Below are positions 35,184 to 43,781 of a DNA stretch of 64,000 bases, in pieces. Numbering within the stretch: position 1 is the stretch's first letter; each line of letters starts with the position of its first letter. Origin of the DNA: Rhizobium sp. P40RR-XXII (GTDB taxonomy: Bacteria > Pseudomonadota > Alphaproteobacteria > Rhizobiales > Rhizobiaceae). Below the pieces are notes generated by a model. It did not search any database and was not told the DNA's origin. It saw only the letters and a program-made list of their open reading frames with translations. Location of the stretch: NCBI RefSeq assembly GCF_012641405.1, contig NZ_JABAII010000005.1, forward strand, positions 350,063-414,062. Direction: 5' to 3'. Both the position numbers and the translations under genes were made by a program.

Positions 35184-36269
35184 CTAGATATGCATGAAGC
35201 TCAGAATGTCATCCACTAGAGCCGAGTGGGCGTCGGTGAGGTTGCCGCCTCCGCCGTGGCCGCCGATACCGGCCAGCTGAAGCGCATGCTGATCATAGAG
35301 AACATGATCGATCTGTTGGGCGTCCGCGGTCCCACCGGCGGGAACGGCAATGTTGATGGGGTGGAAATAGGCGAAATTGACGTCTACCATGCTGCCGGTT
35401 GCCGATCCGATCCCGCCACCGCCGCCCTCATGATTGCCGGTAAAGATAGTCCCTGACGACATGTTGAAGCCACCGCCGTCGCCGCCCATGCCTGCAATCT
35501 GCATGGTGCCCTGATCGAAAATTGCATTGTTTGTCTGATGGGCCTCCGCCGAGCCGCCTGCGGCGCCCACGGCGATGTTGATCGGTGAGAAGATGGCCAC
35601 GCTCACGTCGACCATGCTGCCGACGAAAAAACCGCCACCGCCGTGACCCGCATAATTGTCGCCGGTAAATGTAACTGCAGTTCCCGGGCTCATCGACGCA
35701 TCATGGCTCGCGACGTTATGATCTCCGCCCGAGCCGCCGACGCCGCCAATCTGGGTTGCGCCCTGCAGGAATAGTGCGTTGTTCGATTGCTCAGAATGCG
35801 CCAAGCCGCCAGGGCCTGCCGCCACGGCGGTATTCACGGGGGCAAACAGCGCGACTTCCGAGCTTACGAGTCCGCCGTAGAAGAGACCAGTCCCCCCCGT
35901 GCCGGCATGATTGGCATCACCGCCGCCGATGGCAGCATTGCCGCTTCCGCCATTCCCGCCGATCCCAGCCATTTCGGTCGGATGCTGATTGATGAGCGCA
36001 TCGTTGCCCTGGAAGGCGTCGGCACCTGAATGAGGGCCTGCAATAGCGGCATTGGAGGGCATGAAGACGGCCAATGCGTTGCTGTCAATCACACCTTCGC
36101 TTATCCCGTCGCCACCGCTGCCAGCCGAATTGTAGCTCGGACCAGAAGCAACATCCAATGGGAGCCAAGTCGGCACCAATGCCAGATGCCCCGCAGCCGA
36201 ATTGGAAACGGGGGTCTGATCGGTGCCGGCTTTCGGCAAGTCTTCCAATAAGGTACGAATTTCCGTCAT
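35184..36269 (-). CDS. Glycine-rich repeat protein, probable type I secretion substrate (paralogue 1)
   Basis: This 361-residue protein starts at MTEIRTLLEDLPKAG, chosen because GGAG lies six bases before the ATG at 36269; an ATG at 36350 is in frame but has no such site. It contains four imperfect repeats of about 60-80 residues. Each has a hydrophobic strand (VALFAPVNTAVAAG, VAIFSPINIAVGAA, FAYFHPINIAVPAG) followed by an N-A-hydrophobic-x-Q segment and a G-rich turn such as MAGIGGNGGSGN or IAGMGGDGGGFN. There is no signal peptide. The C-terminus SALVDDILSFMHI is hydrophobic-acidic, like type I secretion signals. It shares motifs with the divergent protein at 36873, and with the exporter genes next to it. 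Function unknown; surface or extracellular matrix protein is inferred. Confidence 0.75.
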   Translation of the reverse strand: MTEIRTLLEDLPKAGTDQTPVSNSAAGHLALVPTWLPLDVASGPSYNSAGSGGDGISEGVIDSNALAVFMPSNAAIAGPHSGADAFQGNDALINQHPTEMAGIGGNGGSGNAAIGGGDANHAGTGGTGLFYGGLVSSEVALFAPVNTAVAAGPGGLAHSEQSNNALFLQGATQIGGVGGSGGDHNVASHDASMSPGTAVTFTGDNYAGHGGGGFFVGSMVDVSVAIFSPINIAVGAAGGSAEAHQTNNAIFDQGTMQIAGMGGDGGGFNMSSGTIFTGNHEGGGGGIGSATGSMVDVNFAYFHPINIAVPAGGTADAQQIDHVLYDQHALQLAGIGGHGGGGNLTDAHSALVDDILSFMHI

Positions 36270-36872
36270 TACCGTCTCCAATCCGCGATCAACCGCCCGT
36301 CCCACCGGGCGTGCGGCGTATGCAGCCAGAAGTGTTCGGTCATTGTGCATCTGAACGCACGAAAAACGGAGCCCGCAATTCGTCTACATCCTGTCGGCTA
36401 GTTCTGTAGCCATTTGGCTATCATCGCTGCAGCGTCCCCGTTGTGCGAGTTTGAGGTCACTAAATCCACCTCTGGATGAGAGATCCGACATCGTGCATCC
36501 CCTCCTCGCGACGGAACATGATAGTTTTTCGGCCTCCGAACAGGATCTCCTCCGCCAATCGCGGCCTGATCAGAACCCCGGAATTCAGCCGGTTCGCTTG
36601 GGGCCGTTGCTTCGAAAAATGGCGCCGCTTCGACGGGGCCGCAGACATAATCATGCCGATGTCATCCGCCGACAAACCATTAGGTACCAAGCCAAAACAA
36701 CGCTCCGTCGCCTCCAACTATACGTCCGAAGGAACGTCGCCGAATAGCTAGATAGCTCGAAGATCAAATCGCGGGTAATATTTACCTGCGGTTGTATTGG
36801 CTAGCGAGGAGATGCTGGATACTCACACCGTAAATAGAACTCGGACGAAACGAAGTAGAAGGAGGGACATCA
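36270..36872. promoter_or_regulatory. Divergent intergenic region between the two glycine-rich protein genes
   Basis: About 600 bases that must hold the promoters of both divergent genes. Just before the forward gene is an unusually strong ribosome binding site, AAGGAGGG (about 36859-36866), eight bases from the ATG. Frames on both strands at 36451-36747 show no motif. No clear -10/-35 pair or palindrome is obvious by eye. Confidence 0.45.
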
Positions 36873-37448
36873 ATGCCTATTCCACAAATATCAGACACGA
36901 TTCATCTCAATAACCCGGATGCGGGCGACGCCAATGCCGGTAACGGTGGCGATGGCTACAGCCATGGGAACATTGACTACAACCCGGTTGCCTATGTTGC
37001 CAATGTGCAAACGGTCGACGGGGCATCTACCGATCTGCACAACGGCGATCACGTTTGGCAGACGGCGGATTGGACTGCCGGCGGTGGCGGAAGTGGTGGC
37101 TTTACTCAAGCGCAGAACGGCTTCCTGGCATCTATCTCGAACAGCGGCGCCGGCGGCGCGGGGGGAGATTCTCACTCCGACGGCAGTCAAGGAAGCTCGA
37201 GCGGCGGCGACGTGGCTGCAGTGAGTGCGGCCACGACCGGGACACAATATACGCAGCTTCTGGCTGATCAGCATGCCACCATTCTCGCAGGCGTCGGCGG
37301 TAACGGCGGTAACGGAAACATGGCCCGGGGCGGCGATATCTCGTCAGCATTGGTTCACACGGATCCCGAAACGACAACGGTGAACAATGCGCTCGATCAT
37401 TTCGTAAACGACTTCGGTCATATCGATCTCAGCCATCTTGGCTCATGA
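36873..37448 (+). CDS. Glycine-rich protein, probable type I secretion substrate (paralogue 2)
   Basis: This 191-residue, G-, N-, D- and S-rich protein has no signal peptide. Residues 22-40 (AGNGGDGYSHGNIDYN) align with GSGGDGISEGVIDSN of the divergent protein. Residues 132-149 (DQHATILAGVGGNGGNGN) match the recurring Q-x-A-T-x-hydrophobic-x-G-[VIM]-G-G-x-G-G motif of its repeats. The C-terminus LDHFVNDFGHIDLSHLGS is amphipathic with few charges, as in C-terminal type I secretion signals. It lacks true RTX nonapeptides. It has a strong AAGGAGGG site and is followed by a UUCG hairpin, then by the exporter genes in the same direction. Confidence 0.75.
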   Translation: MPIPQISDTIHLNNPDAGDANAGNGGDGYSHGNIDYNPVAYVANVQTVDGASTDLHNGDHVWQTADWTAGGGGSGGFTQAQNGFLASISNSGAGGAGGDSHSDGSQGSSSGGDVAAVSAATTGTQYTQLLADQHATILAGVGGNGGNGNMARGGDISSALVHTDPETTTVNNALDHFVNDFGHIDLSHLGS

Positions 37449-37463
37449 AACTCCGATCCTGAA

Positions 37464-37487
37464 GGTCGCCGGCTTCGGCTGGCGACC
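37464..37487 (+). terminator. UUCG-tetraloop hairpin between secreted protein and exporter genes
   Basis: GGTCGCCGGC (37464-37473) and GCTGGCGACC (37478-37487) form a ten-bp stem, one pair being a G-U wobble, closed by a C(TTCG)G tetraloop. It begins 16 bases after the stop codon of the glycine-rich gene. There is no T run, so it would act as a partial terminator or a 3' end stabiliser, lowering exporter expression relative to substrate. Confidence 0.75.
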
Positions 37488-37552
37488 CTCATAGGTTGCG
37501 AGACCAGCCAACAACCTCTTCTTGTCAGTATCAAGTGCAGCGAGATCTGATA

Positions 37553-39268
37553 ATGGCAACGCTTTCTGCAAAGCTATCGCGCCCACAGACACAGCTCGTT
37601 GTTGCGCTCCGGGCCTGTGCCGGAGCCTTCGGGTTGGTTTTCCTCTATAGCTGCGGCTACAATCTCTTTCTTCTGGCGCCTTCCATCTATCTCCTGCAGA
37701 TCTATGACAGAGTCCTGTCGAGCCGAAGTGCTGACACGCTGCTGATGCTGACGATGATCATCGCCATCGCGGTGGTGGTCGGGTCCACGCTGGATATCGT
37801 GCGCAGGGCAGCTCTTTCGCGCATCGGCAGCTGGCTGGATCACAGGCTACGGCCCATGGTGCTCACCGCGTCATTCGAATATGCCGCTCGCGCCGATCCG
37901 GGAGCCGCTACGGAGTGCTACAGGGACCTCGCCATATTACGCCAGTTTCTCGATTCACCGGCCAGCTCCCTTTTTTTTGACGTTCCTTGGGCGCCGGTCT
38001 TCCTTCTCTTGCTCTTTCTTGTTCATCCGCTGCTCGGGACCATCGGTCTTCTGAGCGCAGTTGCACTTCTGCTGTTCGCGTTCCTGACGGAGCTTGCGAC
38101 GCAAGAGCCGCTTGCCCGCGCCAATATCGCCCTTTCGCGGAGCTATCTGCGATTTGCGAGCGCCCTCAAAAACATCGAGGTGATCCGGGCCATGGGCATG
38201 CAGTATGGCGCAGCGCTGGTCGTCTATCGCGATGCGGAAATGGCAAGAAGGGCGCAGGACGTCGCGATGCATCGCACGGAGATCATTCTCGGTTTCTCCA
38301 AAGCAATCCGCACGCTCGCGCAGATCCTCATGATGGGATCCGCTACATGGCTGGTGCTCGCGAGCAGCAGCAGTCCCGGCATCATCTTCGTTGCGAGCTT
38401 GCTGCTCGGGCGCGGGCTCGCACCAATCGAGGGCGCAATAGGCGCATGGCGCTCCTTTACATTTGCGCGGAATGCCTTCAATCGCTTGAACAGAATGCTG
38501 ATCGCGGTCGCATCGGAACCCGATGCCCGAACGGTGCCGCAACCGGAACCCAATGGCCTCATTCTCGATAACGTCAGCTATATTCAGCCATTCGCCAACA
38601 GGAAGATATTGACTGATATCACGTTGCGTCTCGCGCCAGGCGATTGCGTAGCGCTCATCGGCCCGTCGGGATCTGGAAAATCGACGCTCGGTCGCGTCAT
38701 AGCCGGCGTTGTGCAAGCAACGAGCGGATGTGCTCTTCTTGGCGGGGTAGATATCTCAGCTCTGCGCCTTTGCGGGGGGACCCGCCACGTCGGATACCTG
38801 CCGCAGGACATCGAACTCTTCGGCGGCGCGATCAAGGATGTGATAGGCCGGCTGGACGGAGGAGATCCCGTCAAAGCGATCGACGCCGCAAAGCTGGTTG
38901 GATTGCACGAAGCGATCATGCGGCTGCCCCAGGGCTACGAGACCGATATCGGCGAAGGCGGAAACCTGCTCCTTCGAGCTCAGCGCCAACAGCTCGGGCT
39001 GGCACGGGCGGCCTATGGAAATCCGTCTCTTATCGTTCTCGACGATCCGAACTCGAGCCTGGATTATGATGGCGAACGCATGCTGTTCAAGGCGATTGAG
39101 CGCATGAAATCCAGGGGGATGACCGTCGTTATCATAACGCACCGGATGGGTATCCTGCCGGTCACCAACAAGATTGCCATTATGCGTAACGGGACGGTGG
39201 CTGCCTTTGGCGACAGCGAGCGGATTTATGAAACCTATCTTCAACCGCCATCTCGAACGGGAACGTAG
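37553..39268 (+). CDS. Type I secretion system ABC transporter (PrtD-like) with degenerate signature motif
   Basis: This 571-residue inner-membrane exporter has an N-terminal six-helix transmembrane domain (residues about 1-330) and a C-terminal ATPase. Walker A is GPSGSGKS with K376. The signature region reads N471-LLLRAQRQQ where PrtD/PrsD-type proteins have NLSGGQRQR, so the LSGGQ serine and both glycines are lost. Walker B is VLDDP (D497, D498), with Asp at the catalytic Glu position. The D-loop (SSLD) and the switch His in ITHRMG are kept. The start at 37553 (MATLSAK) follows GAGATC; an earlier ATG at 37496 would cross the hairpin. It pairs with the HlyD gene 14 bases downstream. The partner outer-membrane TolC is not encoded here. 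Confidence 0.85.
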   Translation: MATLSAKLSRPQTQLVVALRACAGAFGLVFLYSCGYNLFLLAPSIYLLQIYDRVLSSRSADTLLMLTMIIAIAVVVGSTLDIVRRAALSRIGSWLDHRLRPMVLTASFEYAARADPGAATECYRDLAILRQFLDSPASSLFFDVPWAPVFLLLLFLVHPLLGTIGLLSAVALLLFAFLTELATQEPLARANIALSRSYLRFASALKNIEVIRAMGMQYGAALVVYRDAEMARRAQDVAMHRTEIILGFSKAIRTLAQILMMGSATWLVLASSSSPGIIFVASLLLGRGLAPIEGAIGAWRSFTFARNAFNRLNRMLIAVASEPDARTVPQPEPNGLILDNVSYIQPFANRKILTDITLRLAPGDCVALIGPSGSGKSTLGRVIAGVVQATSGCALLGGVDISALRLCGGTRHVGYLPQDIELFGGAIKDVIGRLDGGDPVKAIDAAKLVGLHEAIMRLPQGYETDIGEGGNLLLRAQRQQLGLARAAYGNPSLIVLDDPNSSLDYDGERMLFKAIERMKSRGMTVVIITHRMGILPVTNKIAIMRNGTVAAFGDSERIYETYLQPPSRTGT

Positions 39269-39282
39269 GGAGGGACGCCACC

Positions 39283-40725
39283 ATGACCCTTGTTCACCTG
39301 GACGCAATGCTGACGAGACTTTCGAACTCGTCAAGGACTGGCCGGCGGTTCGCTCAACGATCGACAGCGACAGGAAAGCAACAGGCCTATTCGCCAGTGA
39401 CCGACGCGAAACATTGCGGACCCGCCCCCCCTTCGCCCATGCCGAGGCTCAGAGGCGTTGTTTGGACAGGGAACCTGTTGATCGGTGTCTTTATTGTCGG
39501 ATTGGGAATCTGGTCGGTTCTGGCGCCGCTGAAGAGCGCTGCGATTGCACCGGGCGTTGTCGAACCAGAGTCCAGCCGTAAGACCATTCAGCATCTGGAA
39601 GGCGGAATTGTGCGGCGGATACTCGTCAAAAACGGCGATGCCGTCACGGCCGGGCAAATCATCATAGAACTCGACGACACGAAGTCCCGCTCGGAGCGCG
39701 ACAGTATTCAAGGGCAACTTTGGGACGCAGAAGCAAGCCGCGCCCGCCTGCTTGTGGAGCAGACGGGCGGCGACCATGTCGACTATCCGCAAGGCCTCAG
39801 GGCGGCAACGGACAGAGATCCTGCGGTCAGCGCAATTCTGACTGGGCAACAGAAAATCTTCGAAGCGCGGCGCCAGGTCATGCAGGCGGAAGTCGGGATC
39901 ACCAATGAAAAAATCGCGCAGGTACGGCAGGAAATCGTCGGACTTGGCGCGCAGAAGGCAGCACTGACCGACAGAGGCACAATTTCGCGGGAAGAACTGG
40001 ATCAGGTTACGCTCCTCAACGCCAAAGGACTGGAAAGAAAGAGCAGACTTCTCAACCTCCAGCGGGAAAAAGCAGACCTGGATGGCCAGCAAGGTCAAGT
40101 AGAGGCGCAGATCTCTCGCGCCTACCAGGTGATCAGCGAGTCGCAGGCCGATCTCGCAAAGCTTGAGAGCGATCGGCTGAGCGAAGTCGCACAAGGCATG
40201 CGCGATACGGAAAGCCAGATCATGCAACTACGCGAGCGCTTGCGGGCGATCGACGACCAACTTTCAAGGACCGATATCCGTGCTCCCGACGATGGAATAA
40301 TCATGAACCTGCGCATCCACACAGCCGGTGGCGTGATCGGCGCGGGCGAACCGCTCGTCGATCTTCTCCCACGTGCCGATCGCCTTGTCGTGTCTGCCCA
40401 CGTCAGACCGGAAGACATCAATCTCGTCCATGCGGGGCTTGAGGCACAGGTTCACCTCCTTCCATACAATCAGCGACGTGTTCCACTCCTGAAAGGTCGG
40501 GTCGAGTATGTGTCGGCGGACCGTCTCACCGATACGCAGAGTGGTCAGCCGTACTTTGCCGCAACAATCCGTGTAACGGACGAGCGGTTGGCGAAAATGA
40601 GCGATGTCGAACTGGTCGCCGGCATGCCCGCACAGGCACTGATCGAAACGGGCAAAAGCAGCGTGGCGTTCTATGCTGTCAGACCACTTCTCGACAGCTT
40701 CAACAGAGCATTTCGTGAGGAATGA
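39283..40725 (+). CDS. Type I secretion membrane-fusion protein (HlyD/PrtE-like)
   Basis: This 480-residue protein has one N-terminal membrane helix (about residues 62-85, LLIGVFIVGLGIWSVLAPL) and the family motif TIQHLEGGIVRRILVKNGDAV. A long coiled coil (about residues 130-330) and a C-terminal beta-barrel domain with TDIRAPDDGIIMNLRIHTAG follow. It bridges the inner-membrane ABC protein and a TolC-type outer-membrane channel. The cytoplasmic N-terminal tail of about 60 residues is longer than usual. GGGAGGG precedes the ATG. It completes the exporter with the gene upstream. Confidence 0.9.
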   Translation: MTLVHLDAMLTRLSNSSRTGRRFAQRSTATGKQQAYSPVTDAKHCGPAPPSPMPRLRGVVWTGNLLIGVFIVGLGIWSVLAPLKSAAIAPGVVEPESSRKTIQHLEGGIVRRILVKNGDAVTAGQIIIELDDTKSRSERDSIQGQLWDAEASRARLLVEQTGGDHVDYPQGLRAATDRDPAVSAILTGQQKIFEARRQVMQAEVGITNEKIAQVRQEIVGLGAQKAALTDRGTISREELDQVTLLNAKGLERKSRLLNLQREKADLDGQQGQVEAQISRAYQVISESQADLAKLESDRLSEVAQGMRDTESQIMQLRERLRAIDDQLSRTDIRAPDDGIIMNLRIHTAGGVIGAGEPLVDLLPRADRLVVSAHVRPEDINLVHAGLEAQVHLLPYNQRRVPLLKGRVEYVSADRLTDTQSGQPYFAATIRVTDERLAKMSDVELVAGMPAQALIETGKSSVAFYAVRPLLDSFNRAFREE

Positions 40726-40732
40726 AGCGGTG

Positions 40733-41005
40733 ATGGGCAAGAGAAGATTCGATGACGACCAGATCACGGGCATTCTGAAGGAGCACCAAGCTGGAGTGAA
40801 GGTGGCAGATGTTTGCCATAAGCATGGCATCAGCGAGCCGACCTTCTATCGGTGGCAATCCATGCAGTTCGGAAACGCCGGTCTCGATGTCAAAAGGGTG
40901 AGAGCGCTGGAGGAAGAGAACCTGAAGCTCAAGAAGCTTTTGGCTGAAGCCATGCTCTCGGCGGCAACGCTGAGCGAGATGCTGGCAAAGACACCGAAAG
41001 GGTGA
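40733..41005 (+). mobile_element. IS3-family transposase OrfA, orphan
   Basis: This 90-residue protein has the helix-turn-helix of IS3-family OrfA (RFDDDQITGILKEHQAGVKV, CHKHGISEPTFYRW) and the leucine-zipper-like segment RALEEENLKLKKLLAE. The OrfB integrase gene that normally follows with a frameshift overlap is absent, as are recognisable terminal repeats, so this is a fragment. It starts only eight bases after the HlyD stop and is an insertion scar at the edge of the secretion locus. Confidence 0.8.
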
Positions 41006-41174
41006 AACCGGCCTGGCTCAGAGGCTCGAAAGCAGAGCGCACCGACCCGGGCAGCAGAATGTCCATGCAACATCAATGCTAGGAGAAGCAGCGATCTTCT
41101 CTTCGTTTAGTAAATCGCCATCGCGATCCGCCCGCACGTTACCTTCCGCATAGTGAGTCCGAAATCGTCCATCG

Positions 41175-41435
41175 CTAAAGTATATCCGTGAACCGGATTT
41201 TCTGGCCGTCAAGGTAGCCATGCTCGTAGGCTTTGGCCAGTTCGCTGTTTTCGGGATAGGGGTTCTTTTTGTTTTCCGCCTCATCCTTTGCAGCCTTGGC
41301 TCCGCGTTCATACGCCTCTTTCTCGCTCTCCGAAGGGGCAAGAGGGGGTAACTGATGGGGATAATATTGTATGGGGTTCGGCAGACCAAGCTCAGGTGCC
41401 GGGACAGATGTTGTCGTTGGCTTTTGCGGGCACAT
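41175..41435 (-). CDS. Small ribosome-modulation-factor-like protein
   Basis: This 86-residue protein has a proline-rich N-terminal half and a C-terminal part EAYERGAKAAKDEAENKKNP plus YPENSELAKAYEHGYLDGQ, which resembles the RMF fold (A-x-x-RG-x-x-A, PY, W/YxxGY). RMF proteins bind 70S ribosomes and promote dimerisation in stationary phase. The ATG at 41435 has a very good ribosome binding site (TAGGAGGAA). The similarity is short, so the call is tentative; it may be a related small stress protein. It is a single gene between the IS3 fragment and the ABC transporter. Confidence 0.6.
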   Translation of the reverse strand: MCPQKPTTTSVPAPELGLPNPIQYYPHQLPPLAPSESEKEAYERGAKAAKDEAENKKNPYPENSELAKAYEHGYLDGQKIRFTDIL

Positions 41436-41612
41436 AGTGAATTCCTCCTAATAGCGAAACGTCATTTGCGATGGACGGTTCCCTGAGGCCTCAGAACAGT
41501 CGCACTATGATTTTGCGCGATAGCCTACTGGCGAAACCGCCGTGCCAGGTCCGACGCCATGTCCAACACCGGCGCTATGAAACTTTTTGATTTTTAAGCC
41601 GTTGTCGTGTTT

Positions 41613-43619
41613 ATGACCGACGCTAAATCCAAACCGAAATCGGTCGACGGCACCAAATTACATGGTGCCAAGAGGTCGCGCCAGCGCAAGGCATCGACTA
41701 TCGAGGTCGAGCCGCCACCAGATGTCATTGAACCCGATCCAGCGTTGACACCTGAAGAGGCAGAGCAGGTGCGCAAGAGGTATTTGCTGAGGCGCTTCTG
41801 GATCAGCGCGCGAGGTTATTGGGGCCGCGGCGGTGATGGGCTCGCTTGGCCGTGCTCAATCGGCCTATTGATCTTGATCTGCACCAATGTCTGCTTCCAG
41901 TATGGGATCAACATTTGGAATCGCGCAATTTTTGATGCCATAGAGCAACGCAATGCCCACATCGTATATTTTCTGAGCGCTATATTCCTGCCCCTCGCCC
42001 TCGGAACCGTTGCTCTTGTCGTTTTACAAGTCTCGCTGCGGATGGCAATTCAGCGCCGCTGGCGTTCCTGGCTTACCACTGCGGTCATCGCGCGCTGGCT
42101 GGCAAACGGCCGCTACTATCAGCTGAACCTCATCGGTGGCGATCATAAGAATCCGGAAGCGCGCATCGCGGAAGATTTACGGATTGCCACGGAGGCGCCG
42201 GTCGATTTCATCGCCGGTGTCATTTCCGCCTTTCTCTCGGCCTCGACCTTCATCGTGGTGCTCTGGACGATCGGCGGAGCCCTAACCCTGGCAATCGCAG
42301 GTTTAACCGTGACTATTCCCGGCTTCCTCGTCATCACCGCGGTGCTTTACGCCGCGATTACCTCCAGCTCGATGGCGGTCATCGGCCGCCATTTCGTCCA
42401 TGTCTCCGAAATCAAAAATCAGGTGGAAGCCGAATTTCGCTACACGCTGACGCATGTGCGGGAAAACGGCGAGAGTATCGCATTGCTCGGCGGCGAAGAG
42501 GAGGAGCGTAACGATCTCGACAAGACGTTCGGCAACGTGCTCCGGCAATGGGCGCTCCTGGCGCACCAACACATGCGCACGACGCTTGTATCGCAGGGGT
42601 CTAGCCTGTTTGCGCCAGTCGTGCCGATTTTGCTTTGCGCGCCTAAATTTCTCGAAGGCAGCATGACGCTCGGACAGGTGATGCAGGCAGCTTCCGCCTT
42701 TGCAATCGTCCAGAGCGCATTCGGATGGCTGGTCGACAACTACCCCCGGCTCGCTGATTGGAACGCCTGTGCACGGCGCGCTGCTTCGCTGATGATGTCG
42801 CTTGACGGGCTCGAGCGCGCGGAAAAGAGCGACACGCTGGGCCGCATCAAGCACGGTGAAACTGAAGGCGATGCAATGCTCAGCCTAAACGATCTTTCCG
42901 TGTCACTGGATGACGGCACCGCCGTGGTCAAGGAAACCCAGGTCGTGATCGAACCCGGCGAGCGGGTGCTCGTGGCCGGAGAATCCGGCACAGGAAAAAG
43001 CACGCTGGTGCGGGCCATTGCAGGTCTTTGGCCGTGGGGTGGCGGCAGTGTCAACTTCCATGCCGACAGACGATTGTTCATGTTGCCGCAACGGCCTTAC
43101 ATTCCTTCCGGGACGCTTCGCCGGGCCGTTGCCTATCCCCGCGCCGCCGACGGCTGGACGCTGGATGAGATCAAGGCGGCCCTTGATAAGGTGGCACTCG
43201 ATTATCTGAACGACAAGATCGAGGAGGACGCCCCATGGGACCAGACTTTATCGGGCGGTGAAAAGCAGCGGCTCGCATTTGCGCGTCTCCTGCTGCACGA
43301 TCCCGATATCATTGTGCTGGATGAAGCAACGTCAGCGCTCGATGAGAAGAGCCAGGACAAGATGATGGAGATGGTGATCCATGAAATGCCGAAGATCACC
43401 ATCATAAGCGTAGCGCATCGCGCCGAGCTGGAAGCCTTCCATAGCCGCAAGATCACCCTGGAGCGGCGCGCAGATGGCGCAAAGCTTGTCAGCGACATTG
43501 ATCTCGTCCAGCGCGGAAGAAAACGGAACCTGCTTTTGCACCTCTTGAAAGATAGTCGTTCTCTACCGAAACACAGCATGAGTCAGAATAAGGCAACGCA
43601 GCGTCAGAAAAGAAATTGA
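41613..43619 (+). CDS. ABC transporter with SbmA/BacA-type membrane domain (BclA/YddA-like)
   Basis: This 668-residue protein has a hydrophilic N-terminus (about 55 residues), an SbmA/BacA-like transmembrane domain (about 60-410, with NIWNRAIFDAIEQRNAH and NPEARIAEDLR) and a C-terminal ATPase. The ATPase motifs are Walker A AGESGTGKSTL, signature LSGGEKQRLAFAR and Walker B IIVLDEATSALDE. This architecture is that of Bradyrhizobium BclA and E. coli YddA; BclA and BacA import antimicrobial peptides and protect nodule bacteria from plant NCR peptides. GTG at 41607 is an alternative start. The C-terminal tail of about 50 residues beyond the ATPase is unusual. Peptide import is inferred. Confidence 0.8.
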   Translation: MTDAKSKPKSVDGTKLHGAKRSRQRKASTIEVEPPPDVIEPDPALTPEEAEQVRKRYLLRRFWISARGYWGRGGDGLAWPCSIGLLILICTNVCFQYGINIWNRAIFDAIEQRNAHIVYFLSAIFLPLALGTVALVVLQVSLRMAIQRRWRSWLTTAVIARWLANGRYYQLNLIGGDHKNPEARIAEDLRIATEAPVDFIAGVISAFLSASTFIVVLWTIGGALTLAIAGLTVTIPGFLVITAVLYAAITSSSMAVIGRHFVHVSEIKNQVEAEFRYTLTHVRENGESIALLGGEEEERNDLDKTFGNVLRQWALLAHQHMRTTLVSQGSSLFAPVVPILLCAPKFLEGSMTLGQVMQAASAFAIVQSAFGWLVDNYPRLADWNACARRAASLMMSLDGLERAEKSDTLGRIKHGETEGDAMLSLNDLSVSLDDGTAVVKETQVVIEPGERVLVAGESGTGKSTLVRAIAGLWPWGGGSVNFHADRRLFMLPQRPYIPSGTLRRAVAYPRAADGWTLDEIKAALDKVALDYLNDKIEEDAPWDQTLSGGEKQRLAFARLLLHDPDIIVLDEATSALDEKSQDKMMEMVIHEMPKITIISVAHRAELEAFHSRKITLERRADGAKLVSDIDLVQRGRKRNLLLHLLKDSRSLPKHSMSQNKATQRQKRN

Positions 43620-43781
43620 ATTAGCTCGGCCGCCAAACGGGTCCTCCATCCGACGCAGCGGGGCAAATTTCCCCGTGCATCCAGTCGTCCCAATGATTTA
43701 CTCTTGGTTTCTCCGGATCCGTCTTGCTCCGGCCAGCGGAGCAAGACCATTGTCAATAAGTGTCTGCAGCCTACCTGCGGG

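Noticed and set aside
36451..36747. Frames on both strands in the divergent region of the secretion locus
   Set aside because: They overlap each other on opposite strands with no family motif; more likely regulatory DNA.
36873..37448. True RTX calcium-binding toxin repeats in the glycine-rich protein
   Set aside because: The GGxGxDxUx nonapeptide pattern is missing; the glycine clusters follow a different GGxGGxxN pattern.
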